A DNA stretch of 36,021 bases from Clostridium sp. CAG:138 (GTDB taxonomy: Bacteria; Bacillota; Clostridia; Christensenellales; CAG-138): NCBI GenBank assembly GCA_000435055.1, contig FR879709.1, positions 166,090 to 202,110 of the forward strand. Reading direction: 5' to 3'. The notes below the pieces were generated by a model. It saw only the letters and a list, made by a program, of their open reading frames with translations. It was not told where the DNA came from and made no database searches. Below, one piece after another: positions 25,569 to 33,278 of this stretch. Position 1 is the first letter of the stretch. The number at the start of each line of letters is the position of its first letter. The position numbers and the translations under genes were made by a program.

Positions 25569-25577
25569 ATTATACCA
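25569..25577 (-). promoter_or_regulatory. Possible extended -10 promoter of the DUF4364 gene
   Basis: Minus-strand TGGTATAAT (25569-25577) without a clear -35; a second TATAAT follows nine bases later. Spacing to the GGAGG-led start at 25492 is reasonable. Confidence 0.5.
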
Positions 25578-25611
25578 CAATTTCCCCGAAAAATAAATTT
25601 CAAAAAAGGGG

Positions 25612-25639
25612 TTGCAAAATTCAAAATTATGTGTATAAT
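25612..25639 (+). promoter_or_regulatory. Promoter of the tRNA-Val/6S-like/tRNA-Gln unit
   Basis: TTGCAA (25612-25617), 16-base spacer, TATAAT (25634-25639), 19 bases before tRNA-Val. No other good promoter is seen before tRNA-Gln. Confidence 0.8.
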
Positions 25640-25658
25640 AGAATCTGCTGAAAGGCAA

Positions 25659-25735
25659 GGGGTTATAGCTCAGCTGGTCAGAGCGCTACGTTGACATCGT
25701 AGAGGTCGTTGGTTCGATCCCAACTAATCCCACCA
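25659..25735 (+). tRNA. tRNA-Val (GAC)
   Basis: Complete cloverleaf with encoded CCA: acceptor GGGGTTA/TAATCCC, D arm GCTC/GAGC, anticodon arm CTACG-TTGACAT-CGTAG, T arm GTTGG-TTCGATC-CCAAC. Anticodon GAC reads GTC and GTT valine codons. Confidence 0.95.
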
Positions 25736-25739
25736 ATGT

Positions 25740-25930
25740 CTGTCCTGCGGTGTTCGTTACGTCCTGATTATAAACCCTCGTTCCAACTTTAGGGGCGATA
25801 GTCGAACCGCGAAAGGCACCCCCGCATTATGCTTTGCATTGCCTTGGGGTACCGAAAGCATTAGCGTCGCACCCGCGCCTGTCTTCTTAGACGGGTATTA
25901 TAAGAGGGGCGGACGGCACAATGGGATGGA
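25740..25930 (+). ncRNA. ssrS: 6S-like RNA (candidate ssrS)
   Basis: About 190 nt, the usual 6S size, with no coding frame. The 5' end CTGCGGTGTTCG recalls E. coli 6S CTGAGATGTTCG. Ends pair: TCCT (25743-25746) with GGGA (25923-25926) and GTGTT with GGCAC. Further in, GTCC pairs with GGAC and CCCTC with GAGGG, then an open region, then an apical arm with GGG..CGA/TCG..CCC and a tip around ATGC-TTT-GCAT (25829-25839). A long rod with a central bubble is the 6S plan, which traps RNA polymerase holoenzyme. Pairings were found by eye; a covariance search is needed to be sure. Confidence 0.6.
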
Positions 25931-25936
25931 TTCTAT

Positions 25937-26010
25937 TGCCGAATGGTGTAACGGTAACACTAACGACTCTGACTCGTTCATCCTTGGTTCGAATCCAAGT
26001 TCGGCAGCCA
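25937..26010 (+). tRNA. tRNA-Gln (CTG)
   Basis: 74-nt cloverleaf with encoded CCA: acceptor TGCCGAA/TTCGGCA, D arm GTGT/ACAC, anticodon arm AACGA-CTCTGAC-TCGTT, T arm CTTGG-TTCGAAT-CCAAG. It begins only a few bases after the 6S-like RNA, so its 5' processing would define that RNA's 3' side. Confidence 0.95.
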
Positions 26011-26011
26011 C

Positions 26012-26056
26012 AAAAACCTTTGTTCGGATTTTCCGGCAAAGGTTTTTGTTTTCTTT
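26012..26056 (+). terminator. Terminator after tRNA-Gln
   Basis: AAAAACCTTTG (26012-26022) pairs with CAAAGGTTTTT (26037-26047), followed by GTTTTCTTTTT. It ends the tRNA/6S-like unit. Confidence 0.9.
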
Positions 26057-26087
26057 TTATTCCCCCGTCTCTCTGCACACAATAATC

Positions 26088-26116
26088 TTGAAACAACCGC
26101 GGCAATCGGGTATAAT
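26088..26116 (+). promoter_or_regulatory. Sigma-A promoter of hflX
   Basis: TTGAAA (26088-26093), 17-base spacer, TATAAT (26111-26116). A leader of about 60 nt follows. Confidence 0.85.
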
Positions 26117-26135
26117 AAGCGTGATAAAGCAACAA

Positions 26136-26174
26136 AAAACCGCTGCACACCGCGTGCGTGCGCGGCGGTTTCAT
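26136..26174 (+). promoter_or_regulatory. GC-rich hairpin in the hflX leader
   Basis: AAACCGC near 26138 pairs with GCGGTTT near 26166-26172, with alternating GC-rich CGCGTGCGTGCGCG in the loop region. It lies between the transcription start and the GGAG of hflX. Only a short T-run (TTTC) follows, so it may be a weak attenuator or simply a structured leader. Confidence 0.45.
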
Positions 26175-26184
26175 CGGAGAATAA

Positions 26185-27966
26185 ATGGCAAACAAACCAA
26201 ACGGCAACCTGACCGGCATCAAGTCCGCAATGCTGGACAGACTGAATAGCCTTTATGACTTTAAGCAGGGGCTTGATGAATTTGCATCATTTGAACTTTT
26301 AAGCGAGCTTTGCGCCTGCTCCGGCGAAATCAACCGCGAGATTTCCGTCTATATTTCCCGTGACGGCAGCATTGTTGATGTTTCTGTAGGCGACAGCGCA
26401 AAGGTCAGCATGCCTTCAATGCGCCTCGTGCGCAATGAAGACAGACTCTGCGGCGTTCGCTGCATCCACACGCACCCAAGCGGGGACGGCAGGCTTTCCG
26501 GAGTTGATCTCGGAACGCTGCGCTCGATGAAGCTTGACTGCATGGCGGCTGTCGGAGTTTCGGACGGCAAACCCACTCAGCTTTACGCGGCCTATCTCGG
26601 CGATTTCGACGAAGACACAGGCAGCCGCGCCGCGCTTGTGTACGGACCCATGCGGCCCTACAAGCTCCCGCAAAAAGCACTGATTGCGGAAATTTTCAAT
26701 TCGGATGACCGTTTCCGCAGCACGACAAAAGAAGTTGAAGCCGTTGAGCAGGAACGCGCCGTCCTTGTGGGCATGGATAATGACGAAGGGTACGACACTC
26801 TTGAGGAGCTCAATGAGCTTGCAAAAACCGCCGGCGCACTTGTGGTCGGCAAAGTTCGTGTCCGTCGGCGCACAATCGACAATGCAACCTATGTCGGAAG
26901 CGGCAAAGCCAACGAGCTCAGCCTTATGGGCAGCGAGCTTGAAGCGGATCTGTTCATTTTTGATGATGAACTTTCCGCAATTCAGCTCCGCACGCTTGAG
27001 GAGATCCTCGGAGCGCGCGTTATTGACAGAACAACGCTTATACTCGATATTTTTGCTGCCCGTGCAACAAGCCGTGAGGGCAAATTACAGGTGGAGCTTG
27101 CGCAAATGCGCTACCGTCTTCCCCGCCTTATCGGGCAGGGGCAGGTTCTCTCGCGTTTGGGCGGCGGCATCGGAACGCGCGGCCCCGGCGAAAAGAAACT
27201 TGAAATCGACAGGCGGAGAATAAGGCGGCGTGTTTTCGAGCTTGAAACCGAACTGTCCGAAATTGAAAAACAGCGCGGACTGCGGCGCGAAAGCCGAAAG
27301 GCGAACCGTGTTCCGCTTGTTGCGCTTGTCGGGTACACAAATGCCGGCAAATCCACAATGCTCAACGCTCTCACCGATTCAAACGTGCTTGCGGAAGATA
27401 AACTCTTTGCAACCCTGGATCCCGTTGTGCGCAAAATCACACTTTCCGGCGGCACGGAAGCTTTGCTTTCCGACACGGTCGGGTTCATCAACAAACTTCC
27501 GCACGACCTTGTTGAGGCGTTTAAATCAACATTGGAAGAAGTTTCAAACTCCGATCTGATCCTTCAGGTTGTTGATATTTCCTGTCCTTATCATGAAAAG
27601 CAGATGCGCGTTGTTGACGGCGTTCTCGAATCCCTTCATGCAGCGGATATTCCGCGCATAATCGTTTTCAACAAAGCCGATGCAATCGCCTCCTGCGATC
27701 TTCCGGCCGAAAGTGAAAACAGGATTAACGTCAGTGCTCTGCGCGGCACGGGCATTGAAAAGCTTCTCAGTGCAGTTGAGCTGAAACTCAATTCCGCCCG
27801 CACAGAGGTGGATATTCTTGTTCCGTACAGCAAATACGAAGCTGTCTCAATGATTCGCGATCGCGGAATGCTGCTGAGTGAGGAGCATACCGAAGCAGGC
27901 ACGCACATTCGCGCCCTGCTTGACGCGGAAAGCATCGGTCAGCTGCGCAAAATTCTCGATTTTTAA
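26185..27966 (+). CDS. hflX: GTPase HflX with an N-terminal JAMM-like domain
   Basis: 593 residues, against about 420-430 for standard HflX. Residues from about 190 are normal HflX: VGKVRVRRRTIDNATYVGSGK, the glycine-rich GGGIGTRGPGE, coiled helices, then a TrmE-Era-type G domain with P-loop GYTNAGKST (383-391), DTVGF (430-434) and NKAD (496-499). HflX splits stalled or hibernating ribosomes. The extra N-terminal ~170 residues contain H95-T-H97-P-x6-S105-x-x-D108, an exact JAMM metal pattern, with E48 or E52 as the possible catalytic Glu. The wording HTHPSGD resembles RadC at 9071 (HNHPSGD). GGAG lies five bases before the ATG. Confidence 0.95.
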   Translation: MANKPNGNLTGIKSAMLDRLNSLYDFKQGLDEFASFELLSELCACSGEINREISVYISRDGSIVDVSVGDSAKVSMPSMRLVRNEDRLCGVRCIHTHPSGDGRLSGVDLGTLRSMKLDCMAAVGVSDGKPTQLYAAYLGDFDEDTGSRAALVYGPMRPYKLPQKALIAEIFNSDDRFRSTTKEVEAVEQERAVLVGMDNDEGYDTLEELNELAKTAGALVVGKVRVRRRTIDNATYVGSGKANELSLMGSELEADLFIFDDELSAIQLRTLEEILGARVIDRTTLILDIFAARATSREGKLQVELAQMRYRLPRLIGQGQVLSRLGGGIGTRGPGEKKLEIDRRRIRRRVFELETELSEIEKQRGLRRESRKANRVPLVALVGYTNAGKSTMLNALTDSNVLAEDKLFATLDPVVRKITLSGGTEALLSDTVGFINKLPHDLVEAFKSTLEEVSNSDLILQVVDISCPYHEKQMRVVDGVLESLHAADIPRIIVFNKADAIASCDLPAESENRINVSALRGTGIEKLLSAVELKLNSARTEVDILVPYSKYEAVSMIRDRGMLLSEEHTEAGTHIRALLDAESIGQLRKILDF

Positions 27967-27989
27967 CGACTGCGGGCATTGAATCGGAT

Positions 27990-28679
27990 ATGAGTAAAAC
28001 AAAGATAATAACAATCGAAGGCATTGACGGCAGCGGCAAAACAGTTCAATTTGAACTGCTCACGAAGGGACTGCAAGACAGGGGGTTCACGGTTCAAAAA
28101 CGTGCTTACCCTGTTTATGATGCTTTTTTCGGCGAACAGGTCGGAAGGTTTCTTTCCTGTTCGGAGGGCGTAAGCGCAAGCACCGTTGACCAAAAGAGCA
28201 TGGCGCTTTGGTTCGCAATGGACAGATTCATGGATTTTCGGAATTATCGCGACGGGGAAGCGGATTTTCTGCTTATCAACCGCTATGTTCTCAGCAACGC
28301 AGTCTATCAGAGCATACGCGAACGTGATATCAGCGAACCCGGTTCGGATAATTCCGCTTTTGCCGATTGGGTTTTCCGTCTTGAATACGATGTTCTGGGG
28401 CTTCCGCGCCCGACATTAAACCTGTTTTTCGACGTTGACACCGAATGCGCAGGCAAAAACGTTGATAAAAAGGGTTTCCGTGACTATATCGGCAGCGGCC
28501 GCGATGTTTACGAGAAGAGTGCGGGCATTCAGGCCCGCGCAAGAGCCAAATACCGCGAAATGTCCGAACGTTTTTCCGACACGGTCATCATTCCGTGCAC
28601 CGAAAACGGTGCGATGCTTCCTCCGGAAACGATTTCAAACGCGGTTTTCGAGCTGCTGCGCGAACGCGGGCTCATCTGA
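27990..28679 (+). CDS. tmk: dTMP kinase-like nucleoside monophosphate kinase
   Basis: 229 residues. The P-loop GIDGSGKT is at 11-18, NRYVLSNAVYQ corresponds to the thymidylate kinase DRYxxSxxAYQ motif (with Asn for Asp), and PTLNLFFDVD precedes the lid helix. It would phosphorylate dTMP to dTDP for DNA synthesis. The lid lacks an obvious Arg-rich loop and the protein is slightly long, so a divergent Tmk or related deoxynucleotide kinase is possible. No clear ribosome site precedes the ATG, which lies 23 bases after hflX; co-transcription is likely. Confidence 0.85.
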   Translation: MSKTKIITIEGIDGSGKTVQFELLTKGLQDRGFTVQKRAYPVYDAFFGEQVGRFLSCSEGVSASTVDQKSMALWFAMDRFMDFRNYRDGEADFLLINRYVLSNAVYQSIRERDISEPGSDNSAFADWVFRLEYDVLGLPRPTLNLFFDVDTECAGKNVDKKGFRDYIGSGRDVYEKSAGIQARARAKYREMSERFSDTVIIPCTENGAMLPPETISNAVFELLRERGLI

Positions 28680-28746
28680 CACACCCATGCTTTTTTGATT
28701 CCCCATCGGGCAAAACATTGTATAAACATAAAAAGGAGAAAACAAC

Positions 28747-29808
28747 ATGAGAAAGATAGGCATTTTGACCGGCGGCGGCGACTGTCCGGGACTTAACGCA
28801 GTTATTCGCGGCGTTGTTGAAAAATGCGCCGAAGCAGGAATGGAAGTTTTCGGTTTTCGCGACGGCTGGCGCGGTGCGCTGAACGCAAAGGGACATTGGC
28901 TCACGCTTTCCGAAGTGGAAGGCATACAGACCCTCGGCGGAACCATTATCGGCAGCTCCCGAACAAATGTTCTTGCTCAGCCTGACGGCACTTCAACAAT
29001 CATCAACGTGCTTGATGCACTCGGGCTTGAAGGTCTTGTCGCCATCGGCGGGGACGACACTCTCGGCGTTGCGAATGCGCTGCGCAAACTCGGCGTTAAC
29101 GTTATCGGCGTTCCGAAAACCATAGACAATGATTTGAGCTGTACCGATTACACTTTCGGCTTTGAAACCGCCTCCAACATTGCAATGGAGGCCATTGATC
29201 GCCTGCAAACGACCGCTAAGGCTCATTCCCGCTGCATCGTTGTCGAATGCATGGGTCGGCACACGGGCTGGATCGCATTGCAGGCAGGACTTGCCGCAAA
29301 TGCCCATCTTGTGCTTATTCCCGAATTCCCGAAATCCTATGATGAGATAATTTCCGTTGTTCGCCGCAGATATCTTCGCGGAGACAGATATACTATCATT
29401 GTTGTTGCGGAAGGTTTTGAACTGCTCGGCGGCGATAAAATAGACCTCGGAACCGACGCATTCGGCAACAAGCTGCTTATTCACAAAAACCTTGCAAAGA
29501 ACCTTTCCGACATGATTGAAGATACGATGCGCAATGATCCGCTTCTCGGCTCCGACGCACAGTATTTTGAATGCCGCCCGGTCGTTTTGGGTCATGTTCA
29601 GCGCGGCGGTGCGCCGTGTGCATTTGACCGTGTTCTCGGAACAAGACTCGGCATAAAGGCCGGAGAGCTTGTTGTCAGGCGTGATTACGGAAAAATGGTT
29701 GCATTGAACGGCAATTCTATCGTCGGAGCGGATCTTGAAACTGCCGTCACCGTCCGAAAGGAAGTTGACAGGGAATTTTATGAGGCTGCATCGCTTTATT
29801 TTAAATAA
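28747..29808 (+). CDS. 6-phosphofructokinase, pyrophosphate-type signature
   Basis: 353 residues with GILTGGGDCPGLNAVIRG at the N-terminus, LGGTIIGSSRTN, and catalytic TIDND (125-129). Residue 104 is Asp (GGDDT, 101-105) and residue 124 is Lys (PKTIDND), the pair that marks pyrophosphate-dependent enzymes, whereas ATP-dependent PfkA has Gly at both. Length and the ECMGRHTGW and VVAEGFE segments place it in the mixed-substrate group III. It would phosphorylate fructose-6-phosphate with PPi, probably reversibly. AAAAAGGAG precedes the ATG. No second phosphofructokinase is seen in the window. Confidence 0.92.
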   Translation: MRKIGILTGGGDCPGLNAVIRGVVEKCAEAGMEVFGFRDGWRGALNAKGHWLTLSEVEGIQTLGGTIIGSSRTNVLAQPDGTSTIINVLDALGLEGLVAIGGDDTLGVANALRKLGVNVIGVPKTIDNDLSCTDYTFGFETASNIAMEAIDRLQTTAKAHSRCIVVECMGRHTGWIALQAGLAANAHLVLIPEFPKSYDEIISVVRRRYLRGDRYTIIVVAEGFELLGGDKIDLGTDAFGNKLLIHKNLAKNLSDMIEDTMRNDPLLGSDAQYFECRPVVLGHVQRGGAPCAFDRVLGTRLGIKAGELVVRRDYGKMVALNGNSIVGADLETAVTVRKEVDREFYEAASLYFK

Positions 29809-29977
29809 TTCCGAGTATATCGGACTGAAAAGCGGGTGTTCGCGAGCGAACACAGCTGCAACGGCACCCCGCAGAGTCAGCTATTATAAACAGCCCGCAG
29901 ATACTGTTTGCGGGCACTGCGCCGACCGTCTCAAGCACAGGATAAGCGGCATGGAGTCAGCTTTTCGATATTTTTTC
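29809..29977 (+). other. Structured intergenic region between pfk and glnS promoter
   Basis: GAAAAGC (29827-29833) can pair with GCTTTTC (29960-29966), enclosing two strong hairpins: GCGGG...CCCGC containing GTGTTCG-CGAG-CGAACAC (about 29832-29872), and GCCCGCA...TGCGGGC (29893-29915). GAGTCAGCT occurs twice (29874 and 29954). None has a proper T-run. It lies before the glnS promoter, so it is a pfk 3'UTR structure or a separate RNA. Confidence 0.45.
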
Positions 29978-30006
29978 TTGACAAAGTCGGTTTTTGGGCG
30001 CATAAT
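29978..30006 (+). promoter_or_regulatory. Sigma-A promoter of glnS
   Basis: Perfect TTGACA (29978-29983), 17-base spacer, CATAAT (30001-30006), 89 bases before the start codon. Confidence 0.8.
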
Positions 30007-30094
30007 ATGCACTTAAAAAGTTTGCGGCAGCTCAGGGCGAACAAACGTTTTTCTCCGCCCGAAGAAAAGGCTGCAAAAGGAAAGGAACCGCAAA

Positions 30095-31762
30095 ATGGAA
30101 ACGGCAAAAGAAAACTTTGAACCCCGCAATTTCATCGAGGAGCTCATTCTTGAGGATATGCAGCGCAGCCCCGTTGTTAAAACGCGCTTCCCGCCCGAGC
30201 CGAACGGTTATCTTCATATCGGCCACGCAAAGGCTCTTTGGATAAATTTTACAACAGCCGAACGCTTCGGCGGCAAATGCAATCTTCGTTATGACGATAC
30301 CAATCCTGCCAAGGAGGATGTCGAATTTGTTGATGCAATCGAACAGGACATCCGTTGGCTGGGCTTCAATTGGGATAAGCTCTGCTACGGCAGCGATTAT
30401 TTTGACAAATGTTATGAACTTGCGGTAAAACTCATCAAAGACGGCAAGGCATATGTCTGTGATCTTGACAAGGATGAAATCCGCGAATACCGCGGCACGC
30501 TGACCGAACCCGGCGTTAACAGTCCCTACCGCAGCCGCAGCGTTGAGGAGAACCTTGACCTGTTCCGCCGCATGAAAGAAGGCGAGTTTCCGGACGGAAG
30601 CCGCACCCTCCGTGCGAAAATCGATATGGCTTCTCCGAACATCAATATGCGCGACCCCGCACTTTACAGGATTCTGCACCGCACCCATCACCACCAGGGC
30701 GACAAATGGTGCATCTATCCCATGTATGACTTTGCGCACCCGATTCAGGATGCTATCGAGGGCATTACCCATTCCCTCTGTTCCCTTGAATACGAAGCTC
30801 ACCGCCCGCTCTACAATTGGGTAATCGAGGCTTGCGGATTCGAGCATAAGCCCCGCCAGATTGAGTTTGCAAGGCTGAACATCACCAACACTATTATGAG
30901 CAAACGCTTCCTTCGTGCGCTTGTTGAGGGCGGCTATGTCTCCGGTTGGGATGACCCGCGTATGCCGACGCTTTGCGCAATGCGCCGCCGCGGATACACT
31001 CCGGAAGCAATAAAGGACTTTCTGACCCGTGCCGGTGTTGCAAAGGCTGATTCGGTGGTTGATTCCGCAATGCTTGAACACTGCGTCCGCGAGGATCTGA
31101 ACGCACATTGCGACCGTGCAATGGCCGTTATTGACCCCGTTAAAGTTGTCATTGACAACATGCCCGAGGGTGAATTCATCGATGTTGAAATTGAAAACCT
31201 ACCCATTGCCGAAGAAGGCGATGCCAAGTTCGGCGAAAAGCACACCGTCCGTTTCAGTCGGGAAGTCTATATCGAGCGCGATGATTTCATGGTTGAACCT
31301 CCGAAAAAGTTTTTCCGTCTCAAACCCGACGGAGAGGTTCGTCTTAAAGGTGCATACATTGTAAAATGCGTCGGTTTTAAACAGGACGAAAGCGGAAAAG
31401 TTACTGAAATCCACTGCACATACGACCCCGAAAGCTTCAGCGGCGAATGCACCCGCAAAGTCAAGGGCACAATTCACTGGGTTCCCGTTCAGGATGCGAT
31501 TCCCGCTGAATTCCGCCTTTACGAACAGCTCATGAAGGATGAAAACGTTTCGGCCGATGATTTTATCGATAAGCTGAATCCCGATTCCGTTCGCATTCAG
31601 AACGGCTTTATCGAACCATTCCTTGCCGATAAACCCGCCGGCTATCGCTGCCAGCTCATGCGAATCGGTTATTTCTGTGTTGACCCTGATTCAACTGCCG
31701 AAAAGCGCGTTTTCAATCGCACTGTCGGCCTGAAGGACAGCTATAAGCCCGCACAGAGCTGA
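30095..31762 (+). CDS. glnS: Glutamine--tRNA ligase
   Basis: 555 residues, the normal GlnRS length. Class I signatures: PPEPNGYLHIGHAK (HIGH at 41-44) and the KMSKS-equivalent MSKR (268-271). The GlnRS-specific segments LRYDDTNPAKE, HHQGDKWCIYPMYDFAHP and the two C-terminal beta-barrel anticodon domains (from about 340) are all present. Having GlnRS means tRNA-Gln need not be made through the GatCAB transamidation route; in Bacillota this is the minority arrangement and points to horizontal acquisition in the lineage. AAAGGA precedes the ATG, and there is no T-box motif. A terminator follows. Confidence 0.97.
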   Translation: METAKENFEPRNFIEELILEDMQRSPVVKTRFPPEPNGYLHIGHAKALWINFTTAERFGGKCNLRYDDTNPAKEDVEFVDAIEQDIRWLGFNWDKLCYGSDYFDKCYELAVKLIKDGKAYVCDLDKDEIREYRGTLTEPGVNSPYRSRSVEENLDLFRRMKEGEFPDGSRTLRAKIDMASPNINMRDPALYRILHRTHHHQGDKWCIYPMYDFAHPIQDAIEGITHSLCSLEYEAHRPLYNWVIEACGFEHKPRQIEFARLNITNTIMSKRFLRALVEGGYVSGWDDPRMPTLCAMRRRGYTPEAIKDFLTRAGVAKADSVVDSAMLEHCVREDLNAHCDRAMAVIDPVKVVIDNMPEGEFIDVEIENLPIAEEGDAKFGEKHTVRFSREVYIERDDFMVEPPKKFFRLKPDGEVRLKGAYIVKCVGFKQDESGKVTEIHCTYDPESFSGECTRKVKGTIHWVPVQDAIPAEFRLYEQLMKDENVSADDFIDKLNPDSVRIQNGFIEPFLADKPAGYRCQLMRIGYFCVDPDSTAEKRVFNRTVGLKDSYKPAQS

Positions 31763-31795
31763 GGCCTGCGCACCTGATTGACACCCTTTTGATGT

Positions 31796-31845
31796 TAAGA
31801 GCTTTGCCGCCGTTCGGCTGCAAAGCTCTTTGTTTTTTCTTTTTA
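31796..31845 (+). terminator. Terminator of glnS
   Basis: AAGAGCTTTGC and GCAAAGCTCTT (about 31798-31830) form an 11-base stem followed by TTGTTTTTTCTTTTTATTTTTTC. The T-rich tail contains a short CTTTTTATTTTT duplication. Confidence 0.9.
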
Positions 31846-31890
31846 TTTTTTCTTTTTATTTTTCTGTTTATCCTCAGGCTCGATTGCGAA

Positions 31891-33186
31891 TCATATCATG
31901 CCGAACTCTGCCTTCAGGCGCAGAATTCTTTCAACACTTTCATTTAATCTGTCCAACGAAATCTCGCCTGTTTGCACGGCCGAAAGAATCCCGTTGAATG
32001 CGGCTGCATAGTCATAAGGCATCAGGAGTATATCCGCGCCTGCATTAAACGCAAGCACCGCGCTCTCTTTCGATGAATAGTTCTCGGCAATCGCACCCAT
32101 TGCAAGCGCATCAGTAATTATTACGCCGTCATAGCCCATTTCGCCGCGAAGGTGCAGCGTCAGCGCATCATATGATAATGAACAGGGCAGATTGTCGGTG
32201 TTTCCGCGTGTCAACGTTATATGTGCCGCCATTATCATATCCGTTTCATTAATTGCATTATAAAACGGAATCAATTCGCATTCCGAAAGCTGCTGCCAAT
32301 CCTTTTCGAGTGCAACATAGCCGTCATGCGTATCTCCCGCCGTGTCCCCATGCCCCGGAAAATGTTTTATGCAGGCAATAATGTTTTCTTTATGCAGACC
32401 GGATATTGCTGCATTCACCATTTTTGCAACAAGTTTTGGGTCGCTTCCGAACGCTCTGTTTCCGATAACAGTATTATTCGGATTTGAATTCACATCCGCA
32501 ACGGGCGCAAAGTCAAGATTAAACCCAAGCTCTGCAAGGTACCCGCCTATTGCTGAATACATTGCACGCACCTGCTCCGGATCGCCGGTGCTTCTGACAG
32601 CCTGAGCACCGTCATATTTCGGCACTGTGAAGGCGGGCGAGTTTGCAATTCTTGCAACTGTGCCTCCCTCCTCATCTACTGCAATGAAAAGAGGAATTCG
32701 GCTTGCTTCCTGTAGATTTTGGATGAATGCAACTGTTTGTTCCGGGTTTTCGATATTCTTTCCGAAAAAAGCTATCCCCCCGGCAGGATGCGCTGCGAGA
32801 AAATCCGCCATGCCCGCCGAACAGTCCGTGTCACTGTACCGTGCCGAGCCGTGCGCCTGATTCGGTGTGAAGCTTTCATCCAACGATTCCGGACGAACAA
32901 TGAAAATCTGTCCGACTTTTTCTTCAAGTGTCATTTCAGTCATCATTTCAGCCACGATATCCTCCTCCGGATCGTTTGTTGCGGCTGCCGAAGGTTTTAT
33001 CGTCATCTCCGCAGTCGGTTCGACGGAAGGCGTGAGCAGTGCCGGTGCTGCAGTTGAATCCTGTCCGGTTCCGCGTCCGCCTATGCATGCGCAGAATGCA
33101 CACAAAAGCACCGCTGCAATCACCGTTATGCAGCTGATAATTATTTTTCTATTGAAAATAACAGCATTCTGCGTCATTTTAGGCAT
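31891..33186 (-). CDS. Glycoside hydrolase family 3 beta-N-acetylhexosaminidase (NagZ-like), exported
   Basis: 431 residues. A hydrophobic N-terminus with a lipobox-like Cys region (about 14-35) and a Ser/Thr/Pro/Ala linker to about 75 precede the GH3 barrel. Signatures are IPLFIAVDEEGGTVARI, NLDFAPVADVN, KHFPGHGDTAGDTH (274-287, the Asp-His dyad of NagZ) and the nucleophile Asp359 in VIITDALAMG. It would remove beta-linked GlcNAc from muropeptides or other glycans outside the cell. GGAGG lies only three bases before the ATG at 33186; ATG 33177 is the alternative. It lies after the hut genes with a terminator in between. Confidence 0.92.
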   Translation of the reverse strand: MPKMTQNAVIFNRKIIISCITVIAAVLLCAFCACIGGRGTGQDSTAAPALLTPSVEPTAEMTIKPSAAATNDPEEDIVAEMMTEMTLEEKVGQIFIVRPESLDESFTPNQAHGSARYSDTDCSAGMADFLAAHPAGGIAFFGKNIENPEQTVAFIQNLQEASRIPLFIAVDEEGGTVARIANSPAFTVPKYDGAQAVRSTGDPEQVRAMYSAIGGYLAELGFNLDFAPVADVNSNPNNTVIGNRAFGSDPKLVAKMVNAAISGLHKENIIACIKHFPGHGDTAGDTHDGYVALEKDWQQLSECELIPFYNAINETDMIMAAHITLTRGNTDNLPCSLSYDALTLHLRGEMGYDGVIITDALAMGAIAENYSSKESAVLAFNAGADILLMPYDYAAAFNGILSAVQTGEISLDRLNESVERILRLKAEFGMI

Positions 33187-33221
33187 AAACCTCCGCTGAT
33201 GTTTGTGTTGTTCTCTGCTGC

Positions 33222-33257
33222 AAAATCGGCAGCATCCCTTTTGCGGAATGCTGCCGA
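33222..33257 (-). terminator. Terminator after the cyclodeaminase gene
   Basis: TCGGCAGCAT (33226-33235) and ATGCTGCCGA (33248-33257) form a perfect ten-base stem. On the minus strand TTTTGC follows. It separates the hut genes from the GH3 gene. Confidence 0.75.
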
Positions 33258-33278
33258 CCGTTTGAGTTCAAATTAAAT

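Noticed and set aside
30032..31108. 358-codon minus-strand frame opposite glnS
   Set aside because: It is the antisense shadow of a clear GlnRS; no ribosome site or domain supports it.
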